This document shows positions 1 through 9,013 of a stretch of DNA of 64,000 nt, one piece after another (positions within the stretch are counted from its first letter, which is position 1; each line of letters starts with the position of its first letter). The notes beneath the pieces were generated by a model, which saw only the letters and a program-made list of their open reading frames with translations, ran no database searches and was not told the DNA's origin. This DNA is from Glutamicibacter ardleyensis. Its GTDB lineage: Bacteria > Actinomycetota > Actinomycetes > Actinomycetales > Micrococcaceae. The stretch lies in NCBI RefSeq assembly GCF_014644555.1, contig NZ_BMKX01000005.1:62001-126000 (forward strand). Reading direction: 5' to 3'. Both the position numbers and the translations under genes were made by a program.

Positions 1-1053
1 GCCGGGTTACGTGCCATCGCCGTGGGAAACGTAGGGACCCCCATTTTGGATGCGGTTCGTGAACCGGTGGACTACGACGTATTTGTTGTTGAACTATCGA
101 GCTTCCAGCTTCACTTCACCCACAGCATCTCTCCTTTGGCCTCAGTCGTCTTGAACATCGCCGAAGATCACGTGGACTGGCATGGCGGCTTTGAGGCCTA
201 CCAGGCGGACAAAGCTAAAATCTATGAGCGAACCCAAGTCGCCGCGATCTTTAACGTCGCAGATGCCAAGACGCTTCAAATGGTTGAGAACGCGGATGTC
301 ATCGAAGGATGCCGCGCCATCGGCTTCTCCACCGACAGCCCAGCCGTTTCCACCGTAGGGATCGTTGAAAGCCTATTGGTGGACCGCGCATTTATCGAAG
401 AGCGCCGGAGCAATGCCTTAGAACTGGTGGCGCTGAGCGATATCGGCGAAATCGTTCCGAAGCATACCGCAGCCAACGCCGCCGCGGCCGCTACTTTGGC
501 CCGCGCGTATGGGGTTGAAGCCGAGGCAATAGCCAAGGGTCTGAGCGGTTTTGATTCTGGTGCTCACCGTATTCAAGCCGTCGCGCGACGCAATGACATC
601 TTGTGGATCAATGATTCAAAAGCCACCAACCCGCACGCGGCTAACGCCTCACTTGCGGCATTTAGCTCGGTGGTGTGGATTGCAGGCGGACTGTCTAAGG
701 GTGTGGACTACACCGAGCTGATTAGAACTCATGCACAGCGTTTACGCGCCGTACTGCTGATTGGTACCGATAACGACTCACTGCGTGCGGCACTGGCCGA
801 ACACGCTAGTGACGTCGAGCTGGTAGACATCACCGCGCTGGGACAAGCTGCCACGGACATGGCCCCGACAGGCTCGCAGGTGATGACCCAAGCAGTGCGC
901 AAGGCTGCAGAACTTGCGCAGGCCGGGGATACAGTATTGATGGCACCGGCAGCTGCCTCGATGGACCAATTCAGTTCCTACGCCCAGCGTGGCAACGCAT
1001 TTATCAGCGCTGTCAGTGATCTCATGGATGAGGGAACCGCAGGAACTAAGTAA
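1..1053 (+). CDS. murD: UDP-N-acetylmuramoylalanine--D-glutamate ligase, C-terminal part
   Basis: This cytoplasmic Mur ligase adds D-glutamate to UDP-MurNAc-L-Ala in peptidoglycan precursor synthesis. The frame is open from base 1, so the N-terminus and ATP-binding P-loop lie outside the window; about 350 C-terminal residues of a usual 450-500 are present. Visible are the Mur-ligase central motif NIAEDHVDWHG and the C-terminal domain motifs HRIQAV and NDSKATNPHAA, followed by GGLSKGVDY. The last two are typical of MurD rather than MurC, MurE or MurF. It is followed 26 bases later by ftsW in a same-strand dcw cluster. Nothing looks damaged. The truncation is only the window edge. Confidence 0.95.
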   Translation, partial: AGLRAIAVGNVGTPILDAVREPVDYDVFVVELSSFQLHFTHSISPLASVVLNIAEDHVDWHGGFEAYQADKAKIYERTQVAAIFNVADAKTLQMVENADVIEGCRAIGFSTDSPAVSTVGIVESLLVDRAFIEERRSNALELVALSDIGEIVPKHTAANAAAAATLARAYGVEAEAIAKGLSGFDSGAHRIQAVARRNDILWINDSKATNPHAANASLAAFSSVVWIAGGLSKGVDYTELIRTHAQRLRAVLLIGTDNDSLRAALAEHASDVELVDITALGQAATDMAPTGSQVMTQAVRKAAELAQAGDTVLMAPAAASMDQFSSYAQRGNAFISAVSDLMDEGTAGTK

Positions 1054-1079
1054 GCAATCTGACCGGACGGGAGGCAATG

Positions 1080-2321
1080 ATGGCAACAGCACGTGGCAAA
1101 AAAACCAAGAATAGAAAGCCAAAGTTCTCCCCGGTCGGTCGGCTCATCGGCAACATCGAATCCGGCAGTGCACGCACCGCTTCGATCGACTACATGCTGG
1201 TGTTCGTCACCTCGATTGCCTTGGCAATATTTGGTGTGCTGATGGTGCAGTCCTCGGCGTCCGTTGAGGCTATTGCTCGCGGAAATGATGGCTTCACCGT
1301 GGCATTATCCCAAGCGATGTTTGCCGGATTAGGCATTGTCGCGATGATAGCGATGCAGTTTTTCAAACCTGCAACGTTGAAAAGGCTGGCCTGGCCAGCC
1401 GCACTCGTGGCGGTACTACTGTTGTTCCTCGTGGCGTTCACTCCGCTCGGCCATGAGGTTCTGGGTAACCGAAACTGGATCCGTATCACCAGCACCATCG
1501 GCCTGCAGCCCAGTGAGTTTGCCAAGTTAGCGTTGGCAGTTTTTGCTGCATTTATGCTTGAAAAAAAGCAAAACATGCTCCACGACTACAAGCACCTATT
1601 TGTACCGATCGTCCTTCCAATCGGCGGCGCCATTCTTTTGCTGGTGTTAGCCGGAAAAGACGTAGGTACCGCGCTGGTATTGATCTTGATCATCGCCACC
1701 GCGCTTTTTCTTGGCGGGCTGAAGATGAAGTGGCTGGCGCTGGCAGGCATTACAGGCTTTGCCATGCTCGCGGTGCTGGTATTCGCGTCCTCTAACCGTC
1801 GTGCTCGTGTGTTGGCATGGTTGAAAATTGACTGCGGAGTCGATGACAGAATCTGTTACCAGTCCAGCATGGGACTGCACGCATTCGCCTCCGGCGGTTG
1901 GTTCGGCGTCGGGGCTGGTCAATCACGACTAAAGTGGTCCTACGTTCCCGAAGCGCAAAACGACTTCATCTTCTCAATTCTTGGCGAAGAATTCGGATTT
2001 GTCGGTGTCCTCTTTGTCCTTTGCATGTTTGCACTGCTGGCCTTGGCCATGTTCCGTATCGCGATGCGCGCCAATGACTTGTACACCAAGGTATTGATGG
2101 GTTGCATTTCCACCTGGATCATCGGACAAACCTTCATCAATCTTGGTACGGTCAGTGGATTGCTACCGGTCATCGGTGTGCCGCTACCTTTCATTTCTTC
2201 CGGTGGTTCGGCGATGCTTGCGGTAATGCTAGCTATGGGCTTCGTGCTTTGTTCGGCACGTGCTCAAAAACTCGCAGCCATAGCGAACTTTGCTACGGAC
2301 ACCGGAAAGTCGCCAAAGTAA
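1080..2321 (+). CDS. ftsW: Septal peptidoglycan polymerase FtsW (SEDS family)
   Basis: This polytopic membrane protein polymerises lipid II at the division septum. About ten hydrophobic segments run from residue 25 to 400. The SEDS signatures include LQPSEFAKLA in the middle and PLPFISSGGSAML near the C-terminus. The length of 413 residues is normal. Two consecutive ATGs occur at 1077 and 1080. GGAGG at 1070-1074 is only 2 bases from the first and 5 from the second, so 1080 is preferred. FtsW is chosen over RodA because the gene lies between murD and murG. A charged cytoplasmic N-terminus of about 40 residues precedes the first membrane segment. Confidence 0.95.
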   Translation: MATARGKKTKNRKPKFSPVGRLIGNIESGSARTASIDYMLVFVTSIALAIFGVLMVQSSASVEAIARGNDGFTVALSQAMFAGLGIVAMIAMQFFKPATLKRLAWPAALVAVLLLFLVAFTPLGHEVLGNRNWIRITSTIGLQPSEFAKLALAVFAAFMLEKKQNMLHDYKHLFVPIVLPIGGAILLLVLAGKDVGTALVLILIIATALFLGGLKMKWLALAGITGFAMLAVLVFASSNRRARVLAWLKIDCGVDDRICYQSSMGLHAFASGGWFGVGAGQSRLKWSYVPEAQNDFIFSILGEEFGFVGVLFVLCMFALLALAMFRIAMRANDLYTKVLMGCISTWIIGQTFINLGTVSGLLPVIGVPLPFISSGGSAMLAVMLAMGFVLCSARAQKLAAIANFATDTGKSPK

Positions 2322-2376
2322 GTTTTACGTTGATTGTGCCTAATCGCTGGTCTTGGACCCGAGGAGTATAAAAGCC

Positions 2377-3501
2377 ATGAGTGATCCGATCCGTCTGGTC
2401 GTTGCCGGAGGCGGAACCGCCGGCCATATTTCGCCAATGCTGGCCATCGCAGATGCAGTGCGTCAGCAAGATACACAGGCAAACATCGTTGCACTGGGTT
2501 CCCCCGGCGGGCTTGAAACTAAGCTGGTTCCCGAAGCCGGGTATCGGTTAGCGCTAATCCCCAAAGCGCCTATGCCACGAAGCATCAACCTTGATCTGCT
2601 CAAGTTTCCTTTCCGGTTCCTCAAAGCAATCAATGAAGCAAAGAAGATACTCCGGGAAACCAAAGCCGAAGCATTGCTCGGAGTCGGGGGATACGTCTGC
2701 ACTCCGGCTTACCTAGCGGCTAAAAAGCTTGGCATCCCAACTTTTGTTCACGAAGCAAATTCGGTTGCAGGCATGGCCAATAAGCTGGGTGCAAAACACG
2801 CGGTGGGTGTCGGAACTACATTCGCTAACACCGGATTACCAAACGCACGTCAGGTCGGCATGCCGATGAGATCTAACGTTGCGCTGATGGATCGGTCCAC
2901 GATTCGTGACGAGGCTCGTGCGTACTTTGGCCTCGCCGATCAGTCGCCGGTGCTGGTGGTCACCGGTGGGTCTTCCGGTGCGCAGAGCATTAACGAGACT
3001 ATTGTTGCTTCGCTTGACCAGCTGGACGCTGCAGGAGTGCACGTAGTGCATATCACCGGTCGCGGGAAGCAAATTACCGATGCCCAAGGTAACCATCTGG
3101 AACATGCCGGTTATACGCAACGCGAGTACGTGGACCGAATGGAGTTCGCTTACGCCGCGGCAGACCTGATGATCTGCCGTTCCGGCGCGGGTACCGTGTG
3201 CGAGCTGGCGGTGGCTGGAACCGCTTCAGTTCTCGTTCCATTGCCAATTGGCAACGGTGAACAGAAACTAAATGCGAGCGAGCTGGTTGTAGCCGGAGGC
3301 GCATTATTGGTTTCGAACTCGGACTTTACTCCCGGCTATGTCACCGACACGGTCCTGAACTTGATCACCGATCAGCATAAACTTGAACAGATGTCGCAAG
3401 CTGCTGCTTCGCTGGGACAACGAGACGCTGCCGAACAGATGGCAGCAATGATTATCGACGAAGTTTCATCCCGACGTTCCGCGTCGGGTCAGAAAGGCTA
3501 A
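2377..3501 (+). CDS. murG: UDP-GlcNAc:lipid I N-acetylglucosaminyltransferase
   Basis: MurG makes lipid II by transferring GlcNAc to lipid I on the inner face of the membrane. The N-terminal motif GGGTAGHISP is the MurG G-loop. VHEANSVAGMANK and the C-terminal region with CRSGAGTVCELAVAG (sugar-nucleotide site) are family signatures. The length is 374 residues, close to the usual 360-380. The open frame extends upstream to a TTG at 2353, but GAGGAG at 2361-2366 lies 10 bases before the ATG at 2377, which gives the standard N-terminus MSDPIRLVVAGGG. The stop is 3 bases before the murC start, so the two are probably translationally coupled. Confidence 0.95.
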   Translation: MSDPIRLVVAGGGTAGHISPMLAIADAVRQQDTQANIVALGSPGGLETKLVPEAGYRLALIPKAPMPRSINLDLLKFPFRFLKAINEAKKILRETKAEALLGVGGYVCTPAYLAAKKLGIPTFVHEANSVAGMANKLGAKHAVGVGTTFANTGLPNARQVGMPMRSNVALMDRSTIRDEARAYFGLADQSPVLVVTGGSSGAQSINETIVASLDQLDAAGVHVVHITGRGKQITDAQGNHLEHAGYTQREYVDRMEFAYAAADLMICRSGAGTVCELAVAGTASVLVPLPIGNGEQKLNASELVVAGGALLVSNSDFTPGYVTDTVLNLITDQHKLEQMSQAAASLGQRDAAEQMAAMIIDEVSSRRSASGQKG

Positions 3502-3504
3502 ATT

Positions 3505-4908
3505 ATGGCACCGCAGCCAGGCAACCACATCGCCGAATTAGGCAAGGTACATCTGATGGGCGTTGGCGGCGTCGGCGTCTCAGCCGTAGCCCGACTGCTC
3601 CTGGACTACGGGGTAGCAGTCTCTGGTTCAGACGCCAAGGATTTGCCGGTCCTTGAAGGCCTTCGTGAACGTGGCGCTCGGATCCATATCGGCTACGACC
3701 CACAAAACTTGGGTGATGCGGACACCGTGGTCATCTCCTCGATCATCAAACCAGGCAACGCGGAATACGATGAAGCATTGCGCCGTGGACTGAAAATCAT
3801 GCACCGTTCCGAGGGACTCGAAGCGACTATGCGTGGACACCAACAGGTGGTGACTATCGCCGGTACCCACGGAAAAACTACGACTACCTCGTTGACCGCC
3901 CACATGCTCAAAACCGCATCGGCTGCGCCATCCTTCGCCGTGGGAGCAAACATTCCAAGTCTTGGTACGAATGCGGAATTGGGCCGTGGAGAGATCTTCG
4001 TGGCGGAAGCAGACGAGTCTGATGCCTCGTTCCTAAACTACCGACCAAATGTCATTGTCGTCACCAATATTGAGGCGGATCATCTGGATCACTACGGCAC
4101 CGCCGAAGCGGTCCACCAAGCCTTCGTAGAATTCGCTCGCTTGCTACCCGAAGACGGTCTGCTCATCTGTTGTGCCGATGACCAAGGTGCTAATGATCTT
4201 GCGCGGAAGATGCGTGCGGAACGACCCGAATTGAGGATTCAGACCTACGGCTTTGCCGATCACGCGGATCGCCGACTTAGTAACGCCCGGGCCTTGGACA
4301 ATGGCCGATTCGAGGCCACCATCGAGTGGGGTAGCGGTCAGAGTCATATTCTGAATCTCGCGGTGCCCGGGGAGCACAATTTGCTCAACGCCGCAGCGGC
4401 ACTAGCTGTAGGCATGGACGCGGGACTGGAAATTGAAGAAGCGTTAGTGGCGCTGGGAAGCTTTGCTGGTGCCGCTCGTCGCTTTGAATTTAAAGGCTCA
4501 GGCAATGGCGTTCGAGTCTATGACGATTACGCTCACCACCCCACCGAGGTTGATGCCGCGTTGAAGGCCGGCCGAGCGGTGGCAGGCAACGGAAAGTTGC
4601 ACGTCATCTTCCAGCCACACCTCTTTAGCCGGACCCAGGAATTCTACCGTCAGTTTGCCCAGGCCTTGTCTTTGGCAGATAGCGTGCGGGTGTTAGAAAT
4701 TTACCCTGCCCGCGAAGAGCCGATCCCTGGGGTTACCAGCGAGCTCATTGCCCAGCGCATTGAAGTACCTAGCGAAGTTCTCACTCCGCTAGCTGCAGTA
4801 GCCCATGCGGTGGAGTACGCCGAGCCTGGTGACGTGGTGATGACCATCGGCGCCGGTGATGTAACCGAACTGGGCGAGCAAATCGTTGCTGCATTGTCCT
4901 TCGACTAA
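3505..4908 (+). CDS. murC: UDP-N-acetylmuramate--L-alanine ligase
   Basis: MurC adds L-alanine to UDP-MurNAc, the first amino acid of the stem peptide. Visible features are the N-terminal Rossmann motif GVGGVGVSAVA, the ATP-binding P-loop TIAGTHGKTTTTSL near residue 118, the central motif VVTNIEADHLDHYG, and the C-terminal YDDYAHHPTEV that is diagnostic of MurC. The length is 467 residues, as expected. It begins 3 bases after murG and is followed by ftsQ after 17 bases, consistent with one dcw transcript. Confidence 0.96.
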   Translation: MAPQPGNHIAELGKVHLMGVGGVGVSAVARLLLDYGVAVSGSDAKDLPVLEGLRERGARIHIGYDPQNLGDADTVVISSIIKPGNAEYDEALRRGLKIMHRSEGLEATMRGHQQVVTIAGTHGKTTTTSLTAHMLKTASAAPSFAVGANIPSLGTNAELGRGEIFVAEADESDASFLNYRPNVIVVTNIEADHLDHYGTAEAVHQAFVEFARLLPEDGLLICCADDQGANDLARKMRAERPELRIQTYGFADHADRRLSNARALDNGRFEATIEWGSGQSHILNLAVPGEHNLLNAAAALAVGMDAGLEIEEALVALGSFAGAARRFEFKGSGNGVRVYDDYAHHPTEVDAALKAGRAVAGNGKLHVIFQPHLFSRTQEFYRQFAQALSLADSVRVLEIYPAREEPIPGVTSELIAQRIEVPSEVLTPLAAVAHAVEYAEPGDVVMTIGAGDVTELGEQIVAALSFD

Positions 4909-4925
4909 AGCTGGAGGTTAATGTG

Positions 4926-5657
4926 ATGGAAAATTCCAAGGTAGTCGAGCTTCCGGCAAGTCCGGAGAAAAAGCGTCGCAAGCTGCTACTCATTATTGCC
5001 GCGAGCATTGTGGCTTTGAGCGTTACCGCCGTGCTGGTGCTGAGTTTTTCTCCGTTGCTTGCGGCGAAAAAAATCGAAGTGACCGGCAGCAAACTGGTCA
5101 GCGAGAAAAAGCTACTTGAGGCGTTGGCCCCGTTGCAGGGGGTTCCACTGCCACGCATCTCAGAGTCGCGCGTAGCGGAACTCATCGGTGATGAACCGGC
5201 CGTAGATGAAATCGTTGTCCGAGCAAAGATGCCAGATACTCTCGTAGTTGAGGTCGTTGAAGCTGAACCTGTAGCGATCTTAGTGGACGGCAAGAACTCA
5301 TTTATTGTTTCCTCCACCGGCGAGAAGCTGAAGAAGATTGGTGAGAAAGATAAAACCAAGCTTCCTCGCGTCAAAGCGTCAGATGAAACGAAAGATCCCG
5401 AGAAATTTCAACTGTTGACGGGAATTTTGAGTACCGTGGAGCCAAAGGTGCTCAAACAGGTGTCAACGGCGACCCTCACCCAGGCTGGCTTCATGGAGCT
5501 AGCCTTGCCGAACAAGCGAACTCTGATCTGGGGAGACGGAGATAAAGCCGCACTTAAAAACGAAGTGGCTAATATTTTCCTGAAACAGCTCAAAGAAAAT
5601 AAGGCCAAGGCTAAAGTCATCGACGTAACCAATCCAGAAAACCCGGTGACGTATTAA
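4926..5657 (+). CDS. ftsQ: Cell division protein FtsQ/DivIB
   Basis: FtsQ is a bitopic divisome protein linking early and late division proteins. It has a lysine/arginine-rich cytoplasmic N-terminus (to about residue 23) and one membrane segment at about 24-46. A POTRA-type domain follows (AAKKIEVTGSKLVSEKKLLEAL), then an extracytoplasmic FtsQ/DivIB domain. The length is 243 residues. GTG at 4923 and ATG at 4926 are adjacent. GGAGG at 4913-4917 is 8 bases from the ATG, so the ATG is favoured, but the choice changes one residue only. It is the last gene before a 218-base gap that holds the ftsZ promoter region. Confidence 0.9.
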   Translation: MENSKVVELPASPEKKRRKLLLIIAASIVALSVTAVLVLSFSPLLAAKKIEVTGSKLVSEKKLLEALAPLQGVPLPRISESRVAELIGDEPAVDEIVVRAKMPDTLVVEVVEAEPVAILVDGKNSFIVSSTGEKLKKIGEKDKTKLPRVKASDETKDPEKFQLLTGILSTVEPKVLKQVSTATLTQAGFMELALPNKRTLIWGDGDKAALKNEVANIFLKQLKENKAKAKVIDVTNPENPVTY

Positions 5658-5787
5658 GTCGTTCGCCACGGGCGAGGGATGAACATTCTCAAGGGAAATT
5701 CTGGAAAGATAGGTTTCAAGAGACGACACGCCCCAGCGGTCGTTGCAGAAAGCCAGCATGGCTCATAGCGTTCTTAATAGCGATAGC

Positions 5788-5816
5788 TTGACAGAATCTT
5801 AACCTTAAGGTTAAGA
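5788..5816 (+). promoter_or_regulatory. ftsZ upstream promoter element with perfect 20-bp palindrome
   Basis: A consensus -35 box TTGACA (5788-5793) is followed after 3 bases by the perfect palindrome TCTTAACCTTAAGGTTAAGA (5797-5816). The palindrome occupies the spacer and the place where a -10 box would be expected, about 60 bases before the ftsZ GTG. No good TAnnnT hexamer stands at 17-18 bases from the TTGACA, so the exact promoter is uncertain. The symmetry suggests a dimeric regulator site (inference). Confidence 0.55.
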
Positions 5817-5875
5817 GTCAAGGTTCTACGCATGAATCGTGAAATATGTAGCACATCTAACAAGGGAAGCGGGAC

Positions 5876-7048
5876 GTGGCAGCTCCACAGAATTACCTCG
5901 CGGTCATTAAAGTCGTCGGAATCGGCGGTGGCGGTGTAAACGCAGTCAATCGAATGATCGAAGTCGGTCTCAAGGGCGTTGAGTTCATCGCCATCAATAC
6001 CGATGCGCAGGCTCTACTCATGAGTGATGCCGACGTAAAGCTAGACGTGGGACGCGAACTTACGCGTGGCCTCGGTGCTGGTGCTAACCCTGATGTGGGA
6101 CGCCAGGCAGCCGAAGACCACGTAGAAGAGATCGAAGACGTTCTACGCGGCGCCGATATGGTCTTCGTGACCGCCGGCGAAGGTGGCGGCACCGGTACCG
6201 GTGGCGCACCTGTCGTGGCACGTATCGCCCGCGGATTGGGTGCACTGACCATCGGTGTCGTAACCCGTCCATTCACCTTCGAAGGTCGTCGTCGTGCTAA
6301 CTCTGCCGAAAACGGCATTGAAGCATTGCGCGATGAGGTCGACACGCTGATCGTTATTCCTAACGATCGCCTGCTGTCCATCTCTGACCGTAACGTGTCG
6401 GTGCTCGACGCATTCCGTCAGGCAGACCAGGTCTTGCTTTCCGGCGTTCAGGGCATCACCGACCTAATCACCACCTCAGGGCTGATCAACCTCGACTTCG
6501 CGGACGTCAAGTCCGTGATGCAGGGTGCTGGTTCGGCATTGATGGGCATCGGCTCGGCCCGAGGCGAAGATCGCGCGGTTAAGGCCGCCGAACTAGCAAT
6601 CGCTTCGCCACTGCTGGAAGCTTCCATCGACGGCGCACACGGCGTGCTTCTTTCCATCCAGGGCGGTTCGGATCTCGGCTTGTTCGAGATCAACGAGGCT
6701 GCTCGACTGGTGCAGGAAGTCGCACACCCAGAGGCAAACATCATCTTCGGTGCCGTCATTGACGACGCCTTGGGCGACGAAGCGCGTGTCACGGTGATTG
6801 CAGCAGGCTTTGACGAGCCAGATGTCACCAGCAAGCCAATGGCACCGTTGGTCTCCAAGCCAGCAGCGAACCGTCCAGCGCAAGAGCAGCCTGTTCCACA
6901 GGCTGCACCGGCAGAAGCGGCGCCAGCGCCGGAAGCGAAGCCGGTTGCTGCAGAGCAGAACAACTCCTTCCAGGATCTTCCTGATGTCGTCGATTCAGAC
7001 CTTAACGGTTCGAACGATGATCTGGACGTTCCTGACTTCCTGAAGTAA
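5876..7048 (+). CDS. ftsZ: Cell division GTPase FtsZ
   Basis: FtsZ is the tubulin-like GTPase that forms the cytokinetic ring. The N-terminal GTPase domain contains [15 protein letters not shown] and the tubulin signature [13 protein letters not shown] at about residues 101-113. A Pro/Ala/Glu-rich linker from about residue 325 leads to the conserved C-terminal tail [10 protein letters not shown], the docking peptide for partners such as SepF and FtsW. The length is 390 residues. The start is GTG with AAGGGA at 5862-5867, 8 bases upstream. It is separated from ftsQ by a 218-base regulatory region and followed by pgeF after 19 bases. Confidence 0.97.
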   Translation: MAAPQNYLAVIKVVGIGGGGVNAVNRMIEVGLKGVEFIAINTDAQALLMSDADVKLDVGRELTRGLGAGANPDVGRQAAEDHVEEIEDVLRGADMVFVTAGEGGGTGTGGAPVVARIARGLGALTIGVVTRPFTFEGRRRANSAENGIEALRDEVDTLIVIPNDRLLSISDRNVSVLDAFRQADQVLLSGVQGITDLITTSGLINLDFADVKSVMQGAGSALMGIGSARGEDRAVKAAELAIASPLLEASIDGAHGVLLSIQGGSDLGLFEINEAARLVQEVAHPEANIIFGAVIDDALGDEARVTVIAAGFDEPDVTSKPMAPLVSKPAANRPAQEQPVPQAAPAEAAPAPEAKPVAAEQNNSFQDLPDVVDSDLNGSNDDLDVPDFLK

Positions 7049-7067
7049 ACCAGCGATTAGCTGAGCA

Positions 7068-7790
7068 GTGCTACATTTCGCGTCGAACCTCGATTCGAGT
7101 ATCCACCTGGCGTTTACCACGCAAGCCGAGGGAAACCTTGCCTTGCATGTGAACGATGATCCCCACCTAGTGGGGGAACATCGAGCCAGATTGGAAGACT
7201 CGATCGGGGTTCGACGTTTTTCTTTGCACTTCATGAACCAGATTCATTCCACCGAGGTTGTGCACATAGCCTCACAGCGGCGCACCTCGTGGACAGAGCC
7301 AGAAGCGCCAACCTGCGACGCACTGGTGGACCCCACCGGACGCGAAGCGTTGGCAGTAATGGTTGCTGATTGTCTGCCGGTGCTGTTCGTCGCAAAGGAC
7401 GCTACCCAGAAGCAAACGTTCACCGCCGCAGCTCACGCGGGTCGACGCGGACTGCTGGACGGAATATTGACTCGTACAGTGGGTGAACTTCAAGCAGTGG
7501 GGGCCACCCACATCGAGGCCGTTATTGGCCCAGCAATCTGCGGCCGATGCTATGAGGTCCCAGAATCAATGGCCGCCGAATCCGAGGAATCTCGTCCCGG
7601 AATACGAAGCAATACTAGCTGGGGAACGGCGGCTCTCGATTTGCCGGCATCCGCGCAAAAGGAACTGTCAGATCTCGGAGTAAGCGTGCAGCAAAGCGGT
7701 GTCTGCACCCTAGAAGATGAGAGATTCTTCTCCTACCGAAGAAGTTCACGGTCGGGCCGACTGGCGGGGCTGATTTGGCCGAAAACATAG
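7068..7790 (+). CDS. pgeF: Multicopper polyphenol oxidase / purine nucleoside phosphorylase family (YfiH/YlmD)
   Basis: This DUF152/YfiH family protein is known as PgeF, a peptidoglycan-editing factor in E. coli; homologues act on purine nucleosides with a zinc-bound Cys/His site. Zinc-ligand motifs are visible: NQIHSTEVV (His), ADCLPVLF (Cys) and AAHAGRRGL (His), with GPAICGRCYEVP near residue 150. The length is 240 residues, normal. The GTG start at 7068 follows ftsZ closely, the usual actinobacterial position. In many relatives a YggS-type PLP protein gene stands next; here the next gene is sepF. Confidence 0.88.
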   Translation: MLHFASNLDSSIHLAFTTQAEGNLALHVNDDPHLVGEHRARLEDSIGVRRFSLHFMNQIHSTEVVHIASQRRTSWTEPEAPTCDALVDPTGREALAVMVADCLPVLFVAKDATQKQTFTAAAHAGRRGLLDGILTRTVGELQAVGATHIEAVIGPAICGRCYEVPESMAAESEESRPGIRSNTSWGTAALDLPASAQKELSDLGVSVQQSGVCTLEDERFFSYRRSSRSGRLAGLIWPKT

Positions 7791-7915
7791 GCCCGCGCGA
7801 CACACCGCGCAAAAAAATCGAATGAGCAATGCCAGTCGTTTGGCGTGCGGTAGCGTCAGAGTAGCGGAATCATGCACCTGGGGTTGCATGCACGGGACAA
7901 CTGAGGAGAAAAAAC

Positions 7916-8467
7916 GTGGCTGACGGACTACGCAAGGCAATGGTCTATCTCGGCTTGGCGGATGCCGTTGAGCAGAGTGAGGTCGAAACGGACAACTCAG
8001 AACCGAGGACCCAGGTACGGGCCGTCGATGATGTTGCAACGCAACGTCCAGTCGAGGCCCCGCGCCCGCAGCCGGTTGTTAAATCGGTTGCACCGCATTC
8101 AGTAGCCAAAGAACCAGAGAACGAATACCGTGCTCCGGTCACACCCATTAAGCGTGCCCCTTCAGTACGGGATGAGGATTCCGAATTGCGTCAAATTACT
8201 ACCGTGCACCCACGTTCTTACAACGATGCCAAAATCATCGGTGAGAACTTCCGTGACGGAATCCCGGTGATCATGAATGTCACCGACATGGGAGAAACAG
8301 ATGCCAAGCGTTTAGTCGATTTTTCGGCTGGCCTGGTTTTCGCTCTCCACGGCTCGATTGAACGAGTAACTAACAAGGTCTTCTTGCTGTCCCCAGCCAC
8401 TGTTGAAGTACTGGGTGAAGACCGCAAGCAGTCCGAAGCCCAGGCGACCTTCTTTAACCAGAGCTAA
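7916..8467 (+). CDS. sepF: Cell division protein SepF
   Basis: SepF anchors FtsZ filaments to the membrane and shapes the ring in Gram-positive bacteria lacking FtsA. The N-terminal amphipathic stretch [16 protein letters not shown] is the membrane-binding helix. A variable linker (about 20-95) leads to the SepF core domain (about 100-175) with [20 protein letters not shown] and [16 protein letters not shown]. The length is 183 residues. The start is GTG with GAGGAG at 7902-7907. It lies 125 bases after pgeF. That leader contains an inverted repeat CATGCA/TGCATG at 7871-7890 of unknown meaning. Confidence 0.95.
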   Translation: MADGLRKAMVYLGLADAVEQSEVETDNSEPRTQVRAVDDVATQRPVEAPRPQPVVKSVAPHSVAKEPENEYRAPVTPIKRAPSVRDEDSELRQITTVHPRSYNDAKIIGENFRDGIPVIMNVTDMGETDAKRLVDFSAGLVFALHGSIERVTNKVFLLSPATVEVLGEDRKQSEAQATFFNQS

Positions 8468-8491
8468 GTTGCCAGGAGCGAGCGCGTAAAA

Positions 8492-8788
8492 ATGGTGTTC
8501 GGGATAATTTATCTCTTGTTAGCTGTCCTACAAATTCTGCTAATAATGCGAATTGTGTTGGATATAACTGAAAGTTTCGCTCGGCACTGGCACCCTAAGG
8601 GGATTGCTCTGGTCGCTGCGACAACAATCGTCACGATAACTGACCCTCCACTCCGGTGGCTGCGTCGCAAGATCAAACCTCTGGATATCGGTGGAATCCG
8701 GCTTGACTTGTCATTTTTGATCCTGTTTATCGTCGTAATGATTGTCAAATCGATCGTAAGTGGCGTAGGTTACAACCTAGGGAACTGA
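8492..8788 (+). CDS. YggT family membrane protein
   Basis: This is a small integral membrane protein of 98 residues with two hydrophobic hairpins (about 2-22 and 70-95), belonging to the YggT/Ycf19 family. The central PPLRWLRRKIKPLDIGGIRLDLS is the conserved loop typical of YggT (proline, then basic residues, then GG.DLS). It sits between sepF and divIVA, as in other actinobacteria, and is thought to be linked with cell envelope or division functions. The biochemical role is unknown. Confidence 0.85.
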   Translation: MVFGIIYLLLAVLQILLIMRIVLDITESFARHWHPKGIALVAATTIVTITDPPLRWLRRKIKPLDIGGIRLDLSFLILFIVVMIVKSIVSGVGYNLGN

Positions 8789-9013
8789 TTAGGCATTTCG
8801 TAGAAGAATACGAGGTTCTAAAGAGCTCCTGAAGGGCGAAAAACAGTAAAATTGAGTTGAACCGGCAGTTCGGTTTCGTAATTAGTGTCCGAATCGTTAT
8901 ATCCTTTAGGAAATGGTGCTCCGACTTCACCGGTCGCGACACTGAATGAACGGTAAGTGTTTCGCAAGACAGCAACTGTCGGGCGGAAATGATCCCAGTA
9001 TTGAGGTGACCCA

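Noticed and set aside
5797-5816. ftsZ palindrome as a DtxR/IdeR iron box
   Set aside because: The iron box has TTAGGTTAG...CTAACCTAA arms. Here the AACC and GGTT halves are in the opposite order.
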